From Gammaproteobacteria bacterium (GTDB taxonomy: Bacteria > Pseudomonadota > Gammaproteobacteria > Steroidobacterales > Woeseiaceae): DNA of 55,147 nucleotides. Location: positions 1-55,147 of the forward strand of contig JAACFM010000005.1 in assembly GCA_009937445.1 (NCBI GenBank), written 5' to 3'. The notes below the pieces were generated by a model. The model worked only from the letters and a program-made list of their open reading frames with translations. It was not told the origin of the DNA and did not search any database. How positions within the stretch are numbered: the first letter of the stretch is position 1; every line of letters begins with the position of its first letter. The position numbers were made by a program, and so were the translations under genes. Positions 8,872 to 18,411 of this stretch are shown here, piece by piece.

Positions 8872-11319
8872 ATGAGTAACGAACTTCCCAAAAAAGCGCG
8901 CGTCGTTATCGTCGGCGGTGGCGTAATCGGCTGTTCGGTCGCCTATCATCTGGCGAAGATCGGTTGGACCGATGTTGTCCTGCTCGAGCGTCAGCAGCTG
9001 GCTTGCGGCACGACCTGGCATGCTGCCGGACTGGTCGGACAGTTGCGTCCTTCGATGAACATGACACGGCTGGCCCGTTACACGCGTGAACTCTACGAGG
9101 ACCTCGAAGCCGAAACCGGCCAGGCCACCGGTTATCACCAGAGCGGCTCGATCTCCATTGCCGTTAACGAAGAGCGCTTTGAAGAACTCAGGCGCAGTGC
9201 TTCGATGGCCAAGGTTTTCGGGCTCGAAGTTAATGTGATTACGCAATCCGATATCCGCGACCGTGCACCTTTGTTGCACACAGATGACGTCATTGGTGGT
9301 ATCCACATTCCCTCTGACGGCTACGCCAATGCCATCGACGTAACACAGGCATTGGCCAAGGGTGCACGCGAAGGTGGCGTACAGATAGTCCAGAACTGCA
9401 AAGTCACTGCGATCCATCAGGACGACGGAAAAATTAGTGGGGTTACGACAGAACAGGGCCGGATCGACGCAGACTACGTTGTGCTCTGTGGCGGCTTATG
9501 GACTCGTGACCTTGCTGCCTCAATTGGCGTGAACGTGCCACTGCATGCCTGCGAGCATTATTACGTTTTGTTCGAGAACGTCGCAGGACTGCAGAAGGAC
9601 ATGCCGGTACTGCGGGACTATGACGCCTGCACGTATTACAAATACGATGCCGGGAAACTCATGGTTGGCGCTTTCGAGCCGCAAGCACGCCCCTGGGGAA
9701 TGAATGGCATTCCGGAAGATTTCAGCTTCGATGAGATCCCCGGCAACTTCGAACACATGGAGCCCGTCCTCGAACAGGCGATGCAACGTGTGCCCGCTTT
9801 ACAGGACGCCGGCATAAAGACGTTTTTCTGCGGCCCCGAGAGCTTCACACCCGATGTTCGATATCACCTCGGCGAGGCGCCGGAGATCAAGAACTGTTTC
9901 GTCGCCGCCGGGCTGAACTCGATCGGCCTGCAATCGGCGGGTGGCATCGGCAAGGTACTTGCAGAGTGGATCAGGGACGGACGACCTCCGGCGGATCTTT
10001 GGGAAGTCGACGTTCGTCGCGCCATGCCGTTCCAGGGCAACCGCAACTATCTTCGCGAACGCGTGACGGAGAGCCTTGGCCTCTTGTATGCGACGCATTG
10101 GCCGTTCCGTCAGTACGAGACAGCTCGGGGCGTGCGCAAGTCGCCGCTCTATGACCGGCTGTGTGCCGCGGGTGCCTGCCATGGTGAGGCATTTGGCTGG
10201 GAGCGGCCTAATTGGTATGCGCCGGAGGGCACTGCACCCGAGTATGAGTACAGCTATTTTCGCCAGAACTGGTTTGAGCACTCCGCTCGTGAGCACCAAG
10301 CGGTGCGGGAAGGCGTCGGCCTGTTTGATCTTTCCTCATTCGCCAAATTCAGACTCGAAGGACCGGATGCCGTTGATGTGCTCAACCGCATCGCGGCGAA
10401 TGACATCGATGTTAGGCCGGGACGAATGGTCTACACACAATGGCTCAACGAAAAAGGCGGAATCGAGGCGGACCTGACCGTCACGAGGCTGGAGCGCGAC
10501 TGCTTTCTTATCGTCACGGCGGCCGAAACAGAGATCAAGGACTTCAACTGGCTGCAGAAGAACATTCCGGCCGAAGCGAGATGTATCGCGACCAACGTAG
10601 GCTCAGCGATGTCCGTAATAGCCATCATGGGCCCACGCTCGCGAGAGTTGTTGCAGCAACTAAGTCTTGCAGACCTGTCGAACGACGCCTTCCCGTTTGC
10701 GAGCAGCCAGGAAATCGAACTCGGCTTTGCCAACGTCAGGGCATCCCGAATATCTTTCGTCGGAGAACTGGGCTGGGAGTTGTACATTCCCACAGAATTC
10801 ACCCTTGGCGTTTACGATGCGATCGTCGCTGCAGGCGAGGAATTCGGACTTGTTCATGCGGGCTACCATGCGCTGAACTCCTTGCGCATTGAAAAAGGCT
10901 ATCGCCATTGGAGCCACGACATCACAGATGAAGACAGTCCGCTGGAAGCCGGTCTGGGCTTCGCTGTGAAGTTCGACAAGCAAGGTGGATTCAGCGGCCG
11001 GGAAGCGCTGCTCGCGCAGAAAGAAAAGGGACTGACGCGACGCTTGCTACAGTTTCTGCTCGACGATCCTGAGCCACTGCTCTACCACAACGAGCCCATT
11101 TGGCGGAACGACGAGATCGTCGGCCATATAACATCGGGTATGTACGGACACACGCTGGGTGCCGCAGTTGGACTCGGATACGTACACCAGGCTCCGGGTG
11201 AGGATAACGAGTCACTGCTTGGCGGGCCTTACGAAATCGAAGTGGCGGGCAAGAAGATCAAAGCGAAGGCTTCATTGCAGCCTATGTATGACCCCAAAAA
11301 TGAACGGATGCGAAAATGA
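8872..11319 (+). CDS. FAD-dependent dehydrogenase with GcvT domain (dimethylglycine/sarcosine dehydrogenase-like), second copy
   Basis: An 815-residue paralogue of the preceding protein with the same order: DAO-type FAD domain (VIVGGGVIGCS at the N-terminus; GTTWHAAG with His50 at the covalent-flavin position) and a C-terminal GcvT folate domain. Unlike the first copy it keeps the folate-site Asp (Asp534 in GGIEADLTV) and the usual ending SLRIEKGYRHW...SPLEAGLGFAVKFDK. This makes it the more orthodox member of the pair. It starts one base after the upstream stop and overlaps the thioesterase start by 4 bases (ATGA), so the three genes are almost certainly translated from one mRNA. Confidence 0.88.
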   Translation: MSNELPKKARVVIVGGGVIGCSVAYHLAKIGWTDVVLLERQQLACGTTWHAAGLVGQLRPSMNMTRLARYTRELYEDLEAETGQATGYHQSGSISIAVNEERFEELRRSASMAKVFGLEVNVITQSDIRDRAPLLHTDDVIGGIHIPSDGYANAIDVTQALAKGAREGGVQIVQNCKVTAIHQDDGKISGVTTEQGRIDADYVVLCGGLWTRDLAASIGVNVPLHACEHYYVLFENVAGLQKDMPVLRDYDACTYYKYDAGKLMVGAFEPQARPWGMNGIPEDFSFDEIPGNFEHMEPVLEQAMQRVPALQDAGIKTFFCGPESFTPDVRYHLGEAPEIKNCFVAAGLNSIGLQSAGGIGKVLAEWIRDGRPPADLWEVDVRRAMPFQGNRNYLRERVTESLGLLYATHWPFRQYETARGVRKSPLYDRLCAAGACHGEAFGWERPNWYAPEGTAPEYEYSYFRQNWFEHSAREHQAVREGVGLFDLSSFAKFRLEGPDAVDVLNRIAANDIDVRPGRMVYTQWLNEKGGIEADLTVTRLERDCFLIVTAAETEIKDFNWLQKNIPAEARCIATNVGSAMSVIAIMGPRSRELLQQLSLADLSNDAFPFASSQEIELGFANVRASRISFVGELGWELYIPTEFTLGVYDAIVAAGEEFGLVHAGYHALNSLRIEKGYRHWSHDITDEDSPLEAGLGFAVKFDKQGGFSGREALLAQKEKGLTRRLLQFLLDDPEPLLYHNEPIWRNDEIVGHITSGMYGHTLGAAVGLGYVHQAPGEDNESLLGGPYEIEVAGKKIKAKASLQPMYDPKNERMRK

Positions 11320-11744
11320 GCAAGAACGTCATGATCAGCTGTTACAAGGGGATGGCCCAACCCTGGTTTTGCGATGTCATGGGCCACATGAATATTCGCC
11401 ACTATATGGCGATGTTCGACGAATCGTCATACCAGATGTTATTCGAAGTATTCGGCTGGACCGGCAACCCCGACAACAACGGTGGACAAGGCTGGGCTGA
11501 TGTTAAACATGTCATCGAGTATCAGGCTGAAGTTCACGCTGGCGATCTGCTTGAGGTGAAGGGTTGCTTGACGAAAGTCGGCAACAAGTCGATTGGCATT
11601 CGCTATGAGATGATCAACTCCGCCAAAAACGAGCTGGCTGCGACGCTCGAATGTGTATGCGTTCTTATTGATCTTCAGAGTCGAGACGCGGTCGCTCTTT
11701 CTGATGAGCAACGAGAGCGGGCAGCGAAGTATATCGGGGAATAG
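11316..11744 (+). CDS. Hotdog-fold acyl-CoA thioesterase
   Basis: A 142-residue 4HBT-type thioesterase. The N-terminal motif WFCDVMGHMNIRHYM matches the DxxGHxNN-like start of the fold, with an Asp and the GHMN turn. It overlaps the preceding gene by ATGA. Because a betainyl-CoA thioesterase of this fold feeds glycine betaine into demethylation in carnitine-degrading bacteria, a similar role is possible here. That is inference from context, and a general acyl-CoA thioesterase cannot be excluded. It converges with the helicase gene, with 104 bases between. Confidence 0.8.
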   Translation: MSKNVMISCYKGMAQPWFCDVMGHMNIRHYMAMFDESSYQMLFEVFGWTGNPDNNGGQGWADVKHVIEYQAEVHAGDLLEVKGCLTKVGNKSIGIRYEMINSAKNELAATLECVCVLIDLQSRDAVALSDEQRERAAKYIGE

Positions 11745-11848
11745 AGATTTGGCGCAGAGATGCTGGTGGGACGCCAATGGCTTCTCCACGACCCACAGTC
11801 GACGGTGTCGCCTATCCCTGAGCAACACCGGACCAAGAACTTAGGTAT

Positions 11849-13750
11849 CTAACTCTTGGGCTTGGGCTTCAGCTTCAGTTTCGCTCGTGGCTTGGACGAG
11901 GGTTTGGGCTTGGGTTTAGGCTTCGGTTTGCCCTTGGGTTTCGACTTCCGATCATGCGGCTTGCCACCCGGCTTATTCGCATGCGGTTTGCCGGACTTGT
12001 AACCCGGTTTGTCTGATCGGGGCTTATCTGATCGAGGTTTATCTGCACGGGATTTACCCGACTCGTCTGCCGACCCACCGTGAAGCGAAATATTCATCGG
12101 TCTGCCACACACACGAACCTTCTTCAGATCCATAAGAATATCGCGCGGCATCCCGGAAGGCAGATCCACCAGACTGTAGCTTTGTTCGATCGATATGTGG
12201 CCGATGTGTTCGCCTGCCAGACCGGCTTCGTTGGCTATAGCGCCCACGATGTTACCCGGCTTGACGTCGTGCTCATGCCCCACCTCAATTCGGTATCGTT
12301 CCTTGTCCGAATCCAGCTCAGGTAAAGCTCTGTTGCGCGATTTATTGTCCCGCGGCCGTCTATCGTCTTTGGAATGACGCTGTGGCCGATCGTCCCTTGA
12401 GTCGCGAGCAGGTCTCTCTTTCTCAGGCGCCAATAATAACGGCTTGTCACCAATCGACATCTTCGCCAACGCTGCAGCAATCTCCAGCGCGGGGATATCG
12501 TGTTCGTCACGATACTGCTCAACCAGGTTTTGCATGAAGGTCATTTCGCCGGCAGCCAGTGTGTCGGTGATCTTCTGTTTGAAATCTGCGATACGTTTGT
12601 TGTTTACCGTTTCGGTCGTTGGTAACTCAAGTCGGGTAATTTTCTGCCGCGTTGCTCGCTCTATCGCTGCAAGCATTCGTCGCTCTCGCGGCGCGACAAA
12701 CAAAATGGCTTCGCCCGATCGCCCTGCCCGACCTGTCCGGCCGATACGGTGGATGTACGCTTCCGTGTCATACGGAATATCGTAATTAACAACGTGGCTT
12801 ATGCGGTCAACATCGAGACCACGAGCAGCAACATCCGTGGCGACCAGAATATCCAGTGCCCCGTTCTTCAAGCGTTCGACGGTTTGCTCGCGATGCGCCT
12901 GCGCCATGTCACCGTTCATCGCCGCTGTCGCGTAACCCCGCGCCTCCAGTTTCTCGGCGAGTTCCGTTGTCGCTGTCTTGGTACGGACAAACATCAGGAT
13001 GGCATCGAAGGACTCAACCTCGAGAATTCGCGTCAGGGCATCCAGTTTGTGGTACCCGCTGACTTGCCAATAGCGTTGACGAATAGTCTCCGCTGTCGCC
13101 GTCCGGGCCTTGATGGATATTTCCTGCGGTTTATTCAGATGCCGGCGCGCGATGCGTTCAATTTCCTTTGGCATGGTCGCCGAGAACAAGGCCATCTGAC
13201 GACCTTTCGGCGTCTGGTCCAAAATCCACTCGACTTCATCGATGAATCCCATACGCAGCATTTCGTCCGCTTCATCAAGGACCAGGGCCTGCAATCCGCC
13301 GAGTTTTAACGTCCCTTTGCGCATATGGTCCATCACGCGGCCAGGCGTTCCGACCACAACCTGCACACCGCGCTTCAATTGGCGAATCTGGCCCGAGTAC
13401 TCCTGACCGCCATAAATCGGCAAAACGTGGAACCCTTTGATATGAGACGCATACCGCTGATAGGCCTCAGCGACCTGGATCGCGAGTTCGCGAGTCGGCG
13501 TCAGTGTCATCACCTGGACGTTGTTGTCCTGCATGTCGAGGCGGGAAAGCAATGGCAGCGCGAACGCTGCGGTCTTGCCCGTACCGGTAGGGGCATGTCC
13601 GAGCAGGTCCAGACCTTTCAACAGATGTGGAATGGCCTCTGACTGAATCGGCGACGGTGTTTCGTAGCCAATCTCCTCCAGCGCGGTGATTAACGGTTCG
13701 GCAAGGTTCAGATCGCGAAACGTCGGGGTCGCGGGGTTAGGCTTGGTCAT
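11849..13750 (-). CDS. deaD: DEAD-box RNA helicase, DeaD/CsdA-like
   Basis: About 633 residues. Motifs: Q motif (GYETPSPIQ), motif I (APTGTGKT), DEAD (VLDEADEMLRMGF), SAT, and HRIGRTGRAGRSG. A DbpA/CsdA-type RNA-binding domain follows (RYRIEVGHEHDVKPGNIVGA...). The tail is a very basic low-complexity stretch built of SDKPR, SGKPH and KPKPKPKP units, typical of RNA-binding tails in cold-shock helicases. The frame runs up to 13906, but I place the start at 13750 (MTKPNPATPTF), just ahead of the conserved FRDLNL; the extension has no helicase features and lies in the divergent promoter region. It flanks the C1 locus opposite dbpA. Confidence 0.9.
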   Translation of the reverse strand: MTKPNPATPTFRDLNLAEPLITALEEIGYETPSPIQSEAIPHLLKGLDLLGHAPTGTGKTAAFALPLLSRLDMQDNNVQVMTLTPTRELAIQVAEAYQRYASHIKGFHVLPIYGGQEYSGQIRQLKRGVQVVVGTPGRVMDHMRKGTLKLGGLQALVLDEADEMLRMGFIDEVEWILDQTPKGRQMALFSATMPKEIERIARRHLNKPQEISIKARTATAETIRQRYWQVSGYHKLDALTRILEVESFDAILMFVRTKTATTELAEKLEARGYATAAMNGDMAQAHREQTVERLKNGALDILVATDVAARGLDVDRISHVVNYDIPYDTEAYIHRIGRTGRAGRSGEAILFVAPRERRMLAAIERATRQKITRLELPTTETVNNKRIADFKQKITDTLAAGEMTFMQNLVEQYRDEHDIPALEIAAALAKMSIGDKPLLLAPEKERPARDSRDDRPQRHSKDDRRPRDNKSRNRALPELDSDKERYRIEVGHEHDVKPGNIVGAIANEAGLAGEHIGHISIEQSYSLVDLPSGMPRDILMDLKKVRVCGRPMNISLHGGSADESGKSRADKPRSDKPRSDKPGYKSGKPHANKPGGKPHDRKSKPKGKPKPKPKPKPSSKPRAKLKLKPKPKS

Positions 13751-13877
13751 TCTAAATTCCATGGTTTTGAGGCAGCAGGACACTTTAGCACTATCGGCAG
13801 TCCGGAGGACCAATTGCTGGGAAATGCTTCCTTGAGGGGAAACTGCATCAACGGAAGAAACCGTGTAGATTCGCGTA

Positions 13878-15281
13878 ATGCTTGGATTTATCGACACAGG
13901 CATCATCTTCGCCTACCTGGCGCTGATGATAGCCATCGGAGTTTATGCGAGTCGCCACCAGAGCAGCGTGGAAGATTTTTTCCTCGCTGGCGGAAAACTG
14001 GGCTCCATTTCTATTGCCTGTCTTTGGCTGGCCTCCTGGGTTGGTGGTGCTGCAATTGTAGGTGGTGTTGCAAAAACACATGAATTCGGGATATCGGGTG
14101 GCTGGTACATCACCTGTATGGCGATCGGCTGCCTGTTGTTTGGTCTTCTGTTCGCCGCACGACTAAAGCGGATGGGCGAAGAACATGGGTTGCTGACATA
14201 TCCGGACTTCATTGAGATACGCTACGACAGTCGCACCCGAGTTGTCGCGACAATAACAACCATCCTCGCTTATGTTGGATATTCGGCGGGCCAACTCGCC
14301 GCCGCCGGCGCCGTATTAAGCACTCTCCTCGGTTGGGATTATTCCACGTCGCTTTTGCTTGCCTGTTCAATCATCGTGGTCTACACCGCGACAGGCGGGT
14401 TCCTCGCAGTCACCTACACAGACTGGGTGCAGATCAGTTTACTGTTTGTCGGCGTGGTGATTGTCGGAATTCCGGTCGCAATTTCAAACGGCGGAACCTG
14501 GGAGGCATTTACTACGCAGCTGCCAGCGGCGCACTTCAGCCCAACCGGGTGGGGCCTGCCAACGATGCTGGCACTGGGCATCTCAATCCCCTTGAGTTTT
14601 TTCGTGGCGATGGACGGTTTCACAAGAATGTTTGCTGCGAAAAGTGCCGCCGTAGCGCGGCGCGGTACTCTTCTGGCAGCATTGATCCTGCTGCCTCTGG
14701 TAATTGGAGCAACCTGGCTCGGTCTCACAGCCGCCCTGCTTTATCCGGGTGCTGACAGCAGCGGGGACATTTTGTCGCAGCTGGTCATAGACCTTTTCCC
14801 GGTTGGCTTGAAGGGCCTGATGCTGGTTGGCGTGCTCGCAGCCCTCATGTCGACCGCTGATATCTGTATTCTCACGGCGGCTGCAAATGGCAGTCGCGAT
14901 ATTTACCAGCGTTACATGAACCCGGACGTGTCGCCCAAGAAGCTGTTTCGTTTAAGCATGTATCTCGCGGCGATCGTTGGCTTGGCCTCCGGACTATTGG
15001 CATGGCAGATGCAGGACGTTATTGGCATTTTGCTGCTCGCATTTACGGTTAACGCTGCCGCGCTATTTGTGCCAACGATCGCGATGGTGACGCTTAAGAA
15101 GGTCAATACCAACGCCGCATTCTGGAGTATTGCCCTGGCATTGAGCACCGTCGTTGCGTGGTATGGCGCATCTGTCATGGATCTCGCGCCCGTATTCCAA
15201 AATGATCCGCTTTGGTCGGGTTTGATGGTATCCATAGTCGTTTTTTTCAGTATCAGTCTGCTAGGGAATAAAGCAGAGTGA
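13878..15281 (+). CDS. Sodium:solute symporter family transporter
   Basis: A 467-residue SSS-family permease with about 13 hydrophobic helices. The beginning (YASRHQSSVEDFFLAGGKLG) is the diagnostic motif after helix 1, and STADICILTAAANGSRDIYQRY in the second half is the conserved helix 8/9 region. Members import sugars, amino acids, carboxylates, proline or choline-like compounds with Na+. It heads a three-gene unit with 4-base overlaps to a 2-hydroxyacid dehydrogenase and an aminotransferase, so an amino acid or hydroxy/keto acid substrate is likely. No strong ribosome site is seen before the ATG. Confidence 0.88.
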   Translation: MLGFIDTGIIFAYLALMIAIGVYASRHQSSVEDFFLAGGKLGSISIACLWLASWVGGAAIVGGVAKTHEFGISGGWYITCMAIGCLLFGLLFAARLKRMGEEHGLLTYPDFIEIRYDSRTRVVATITTILAYVGYSAGQLAAAGAVLSTLLGWDYSTSLLLACSIIVVYTATGGFLAVTYTDWVQISLLFVGVVIVGIPVAISNGGTWEAFTTQLPAAHFSPTGWGLPTMLALGISIPLSFFVAMDGFTRMFAAKSAAVARRGTLLAALILLPLVIGATWLGLTAALLYPGADSSGDILSQLVIDLFPVGLKGLMLVGVLAALMSTADICILTAAANGSRDIYQRYMNPDVSPKKLFRLSMYLAAIVGLASGLLAWQMQDVIGILLLAFTVNAAALFVPTIAMVTLKKVNTNAAFWSIALALSTVVAWYGASVMDLAPVFQNDPLWSGLMVSIVVFFSISLLGNKAE

Positions 15282-16249
15282 CACGCGTCGTCCTCACAGA
15301 ACCACCGGAGTGCGCAGGACGTGACCTTGGCGTTGAGCGTTCGATTCTCGGTCCAGATATCGAACTTGTGCAATACATCTGCGACGACAATGAGGAGCAT
15401 CTCATTTCAGCCTGCAGGGACGCCGACGTCATACTGACAGCGTTCTCGCCTTTGACCCGAAAAGTCATAGAACAGTTAACCCACTGCCGGCTTATTTCAG
15501 TAACCGCTACCGGATACGGCAATGTCGATCTGGAGGCGGCGGCGGACGGCGGAATCCGGGTCTGTGCCATCGATGAATACTGCACCGAAGAAGTCGCTGA
15601 TCACGCCCTATTACTCATGCTTGCCCTCTGCAGGCGCTTGCCCGAATATCATAAGCAGGTTCAGGAGGACAGGAACTGGCAGTTCGATTCTTTGCAGGGC
15701 CTGTCGCGCATGCGAGACCAGACACTCGGTATCATAGGATTCGGGCGGATCGGTCAGGCGGTTGCCCGGCGTGCGCAGGGATTCGGCATGACGATCATGG
15801 CTTTCGATCCGTATCCGAATGAAGCGGTGATCGCTGATCTGGGCGCTCGTTCCTGCACTTTGGCAGAGCTGTATGCCGCTGCTGACATCATCAGCCTTAA
15901 CTGCGGTCTGACGGGCGACAACGAACATCTGATCGATAAAAACGCATTTGGGCAAATGCAACGCAGCCCTATAATCATTAATTGCGCGCGCGGCGCATTA
16001 ATAGATGAAGCAGCGATGGTGAGTGCGCTCGACACAGGACAGATATCCGGGGCCGGCCTCGATGTGTTGAAAGATGAGTCTCCGGATTTAGCCGCATCGA
16101 AACTGATGGGGCGCAGCAATGTCATTTTGACGCCACACATCGCTTTTTATTCCGATGCATCAATGCTGGATAATCGGACGATATCAACGACCAACGTGCG
16201 TAACTTTCTGGACGGCAAAGACGAAGACGTAAGGCGGTATGTAGTATGA
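15278..16249 (+). CDS. D-isomer-specific 2-hydroxyacid dehydrogenase
   Basis: A 323-residue NAD(P)-dependent reductase/dehydrogenase interconverting 2-hydroxy and 2-oxo acids. Features: Rossmann GIIGFGRIG near residue 155, EEVADHALLLMLALCRR before it, and the catalytic set Arg in NCARGALID, Glu in LKDES and His in TPHIAFYSD. The overall style resembles the C-terminal-binding-protein/phosphoglycerate dehydrogenase-like branch. It begins with GTG at 15278, overlapping the symporter stop (GTGA), and ends overlapping the aminotransferase ATG (ATGA), which implies translational coupling. Confidence 0.9.
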   Translation: MTRVVLTEPPECAGRDLGVERSILGPDIELVQYICDDNEEHLISACRDADVILTAFSPLTRKVIEQLTHCRLISVTATGYGNVDLEAAADGGIRVCAIDEYCTEEVADHALLLMLALCRRLPEYHKQVQEDRNWQFDSLQGLSRMRDQTLGIIGFGRIGQAVARRAQGFGMTIMAFDPYPNEAVIADLGARSCTLAELYAAADIISLNCGLTGDNEHLIDKNAFGQMQRSPIIINCARGALIDEAAMVSALDTGQISGAGLDVLKDESPDLAASKLMGRSNVILTPHIAFYSDASMLDNRTISTTNVRNFLDGKDEDVRRYVV

Positions 16250-17388
16250 GCAAGACGGTAACATTCGACGGTGCTGCACCTGTTGGCACGATTAATTTCG
16301 GCATAGGTCAGCCGTCTGCAGACCTCTTGCCAGTCGACCTTGTGAAAACCGCCAGCCAGTCTTTTTTTGACGAAGCTCAACCGTTCGAACTGAACTATGG
16401 AGTAACACAGGGCGACGCACGATTTCTTCAATCACTGGCCGGCTTCCTGACAAGCAGCTACGGCGCTCCAGCAACAAGCGACCAGCTAATTGTCACGGGC
16501 GGTAACTCTCAGGGGCTCGACCTCGTGTCGGTTGTTTTTGCCAACCCGGGCGACACCGTTTTTGTCGAAGAGCCGAGTTATTTTCTCGCTTTCCAGATTT
16601 TTCGCGATCACGGTTTAAACATTGTCGGGATCCCTGTCGACGATGACGGTTTGTCGGTCGATGCATTGCAGGAGGCGTTGAAGTCCCATAAACCTGCATT
16701 CCTGTACACCATACCGAGCTATCACAATCCCGGCGGGCAAAGCACAACTGAAGACCGTCGGCGACGGATCGTAGAACTGGCCGACGAATATGATTTTCTC
16801 ATCGTTGCGGACGAGGTTTATCAGCTTCTCTATTACTACGATAAGCCGCCCGCGGCCTATGGCACGATGTCGGCCAGTGAGCGCGTTCTATCGCTGGGAT
16901 CCTTTTCGAAAATCCTGGCGCCCGGATTACGACTGGGCTGGATTCAGACATCCGAACGCCTGTTAGGTCAGATCAAGGCGCACGGCTTTATCAATAGCGG
17001 CGGCAGTATTAATCACATCAGTTCGCTCATCGTACGCAAGGCGATCGACAACGGGTCTCTCGAGACACACATTGAGTCTCTGCGACACAGCTATCGCAGC
17101 AGAGTGGAAGCCATGGACGCCGCGTTGCACGAGCACTTTGACGGTATCGCAGAATGGACCCGGCCGGACGGCGGCTACTTTTTCTGGCTCCGGTTTGACG
17201 AATCCGTTGACACCGCGCCGCTTCGCGAAAAAGCCCGCGCGGTCCAGGCCGGATTTCAGGGTGGCACTGTCTTCTCGAGCCAGGGACAGTTACGCAATTA
17301 CCTGCGCCTCAGTTTTGCTCACTACGGTGAGGATGATATTCGCGAAGGTATTGCCCGCTTGCGGTCACTTTTTTCGAAGATAAAGTGA
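16246..17388 (+). CDS. PLP-dependent class I/II aminotransferase
   Basis: A 380-residue fold-type I aminotransferase of the 2-aminoadipate/MocR-like branch without a DNA-binding domain. Lys222 in GSFSKILAPGLRLGW is the PLP lysine; IVADEVYQLL holds the Asp/Tyr that contact PLP, and PSYHNPGGQ is the substrate loop. With the dehydrogenase and symporter directly upstream, the set would import an amino acid or 2-oxo/2-hydroxy acid and interconvert the keto, hydroxy and amino forms. Substrate unknown. Confidence 0.88.
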   Translation: MSKTVTFDGAAPVGTINFGIGQPSADLLPVDLVKTASQSFFDEAQPFELNYGVTQGDARFLQSLAGFLTSSYGAPATSDQLIVTGGNSQGLDLVSVVFANPGDTVFVEEPSYFLAFQIFRDHGLNIVGIPVDDDGLSVDALQEALKSHKPAFLYTIPSYHNPGGQSTTEDRRRRIVELADEYDFLIVADEVYQLLYYYDKPPAAYGTMSASERVLSLGSFSKILAPGLRLGWIQTSERLLGQIKAHGFINSGGSINHISSLIVRKAIDNGSLETHIESLRHSYRSRVEAMDAALHEHFDGIAEWTRPDGGYFFWLRFDESVDTAPLREKARAVQAGFQGGTVFSSQGQLRNYLRLSFAHYGEDDIREGIARLRSLFSKIK

Positions 17389-17444
17389 CAACGAATACGT
17401 AAATGCGGATACTGCGCGGCCCTCTTTGCTGCGAATAATCCGAC

Positions 17445-18332
17445 ATGTTTCGAAATGTACGTTTCTACCGTCTGGACGGTGTCTGGCCCGAGTCTGAAGA
17501 AGCACTCTCGACGAGCCTTGAACAAGCGGGCTTCGAGCCCTGTGGCCCCCTCACAGAGCGCAGCTCAGGCTGGGTCGCGGTTGACCCGGACACCAGCGAC
17601 CTTTTGGCTCGCCGACTCAATGGCGCGGACCTCGTTCGATTGCGCAGCCAGTCGCGAGTACTGCCTGCCGCGGTTATCAACGAGGAACTCGAAGCCAGAA
17701 TCGAGGAATATCGCAACCGCATGCAGGAGGCTCCGAGCCCGCGCGAGAAGCGTCGCCTGAAAGCCGAAGCACGTGATGAACTGATGCCCAAAGCTATGCC
17801 CAAGTCTGACAGGATCTGGGGCTACATAGACCTCAAAGAAAAGGTCCTCGGAATCGACACAGCACTCGAGTCTGTCGCGGAACGTTTTTTGCGCCGCATG
17901 CAGGCTTCACTGGATGGCATAAACATTCGTCCACTGCAGTTCATGAAACCCGTCGACGAACTATTGAGCGGAATCTTCTTTGAAGACGCGCCGCGACAGT
18001 TTTCGCTTGGCCGGGAGTGTCGCATGCAGGATCTTGGCGATGCGGCTTCAAAAGTCCGCTGGACCGATTTCGATTTGAGTGACAAGTCGATTCGGGATCA
18101 CGTTGCCAACGGTATGCGACTGACTCATCTGTCTATTGTTTACGACAACATAATGAATTTCGTGTTGGACGAGAACGGCGTTATTTCCAAGCTGAGATTC
18201 GTCGGCATGGACGACGACAATGAGGATCACAACGATCCGCTCGCCAGACAGGACGCAGAGTTTGTTCTGATCACAGGTACGCTTCGAAATCTGCTCGGTG
18301 ACCTCAAGAAACAGTTAGGTGGATACGCCTGA
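17445..18332 (+). CDS. rdgC: Recombination-associated protein RdgC
   Basis: A 295-residue protein aligning along its length with E. coli RdgC: N-terminal FRNVRFYRLDG, GFEPCGPLTERSSGWV, then LPAAVINEELEARI, KRRLKAEARDELMPKAMPKS and the C-terminal FVLITGTLRNLLGDLKKQLGG. RdgC forms a ring-shaped dimer around DNA and restrains RecA. Length is usual. It lies 56 bases after the aminotransferase. No clear ribosome site precedes the ATG. Confidence 0.92.
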   Translation: MFRNVRFYRLDGVWPESEEALSTSLEQAGFEPCGPLTERSSGWVAVDPDTSDLLARRLNGADLVRLRSQSRVLPAAVINEELEARIEEYRNRMQEAPSPREKRRLKAEARDELMPKAMPKSDRIWGYIDLKEKVLGIDTALESVAERFLRRMQASLDGINIRPLQFMKPVDELLSGIFFEDAPRQFSLGRECRMQDLGDAASKVRWTDFDLSDKSIRDHVANGMRLTHLSIVYDNIMNFVLDENGVISKLRFVGMDDDNEDHNDPLARQDAEFVLITGTLRNLLGDLKKQLGGYA

Positions 18333-18411
18333 GCTGGCACTTGTACCTCGTGAAATAAGCTTCTGTTTCCGGTTATACTGCTTTCCTGCCGACGAAACAT
18401 AAGAAGAAAAA

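Noticed and set aside
11855-12070. Repeat element at the 3' end of the helicase gene
   Set aside because: The repetitive DNA is explained by the coding of basic KPKPK and SDKPR units in the protein tail.
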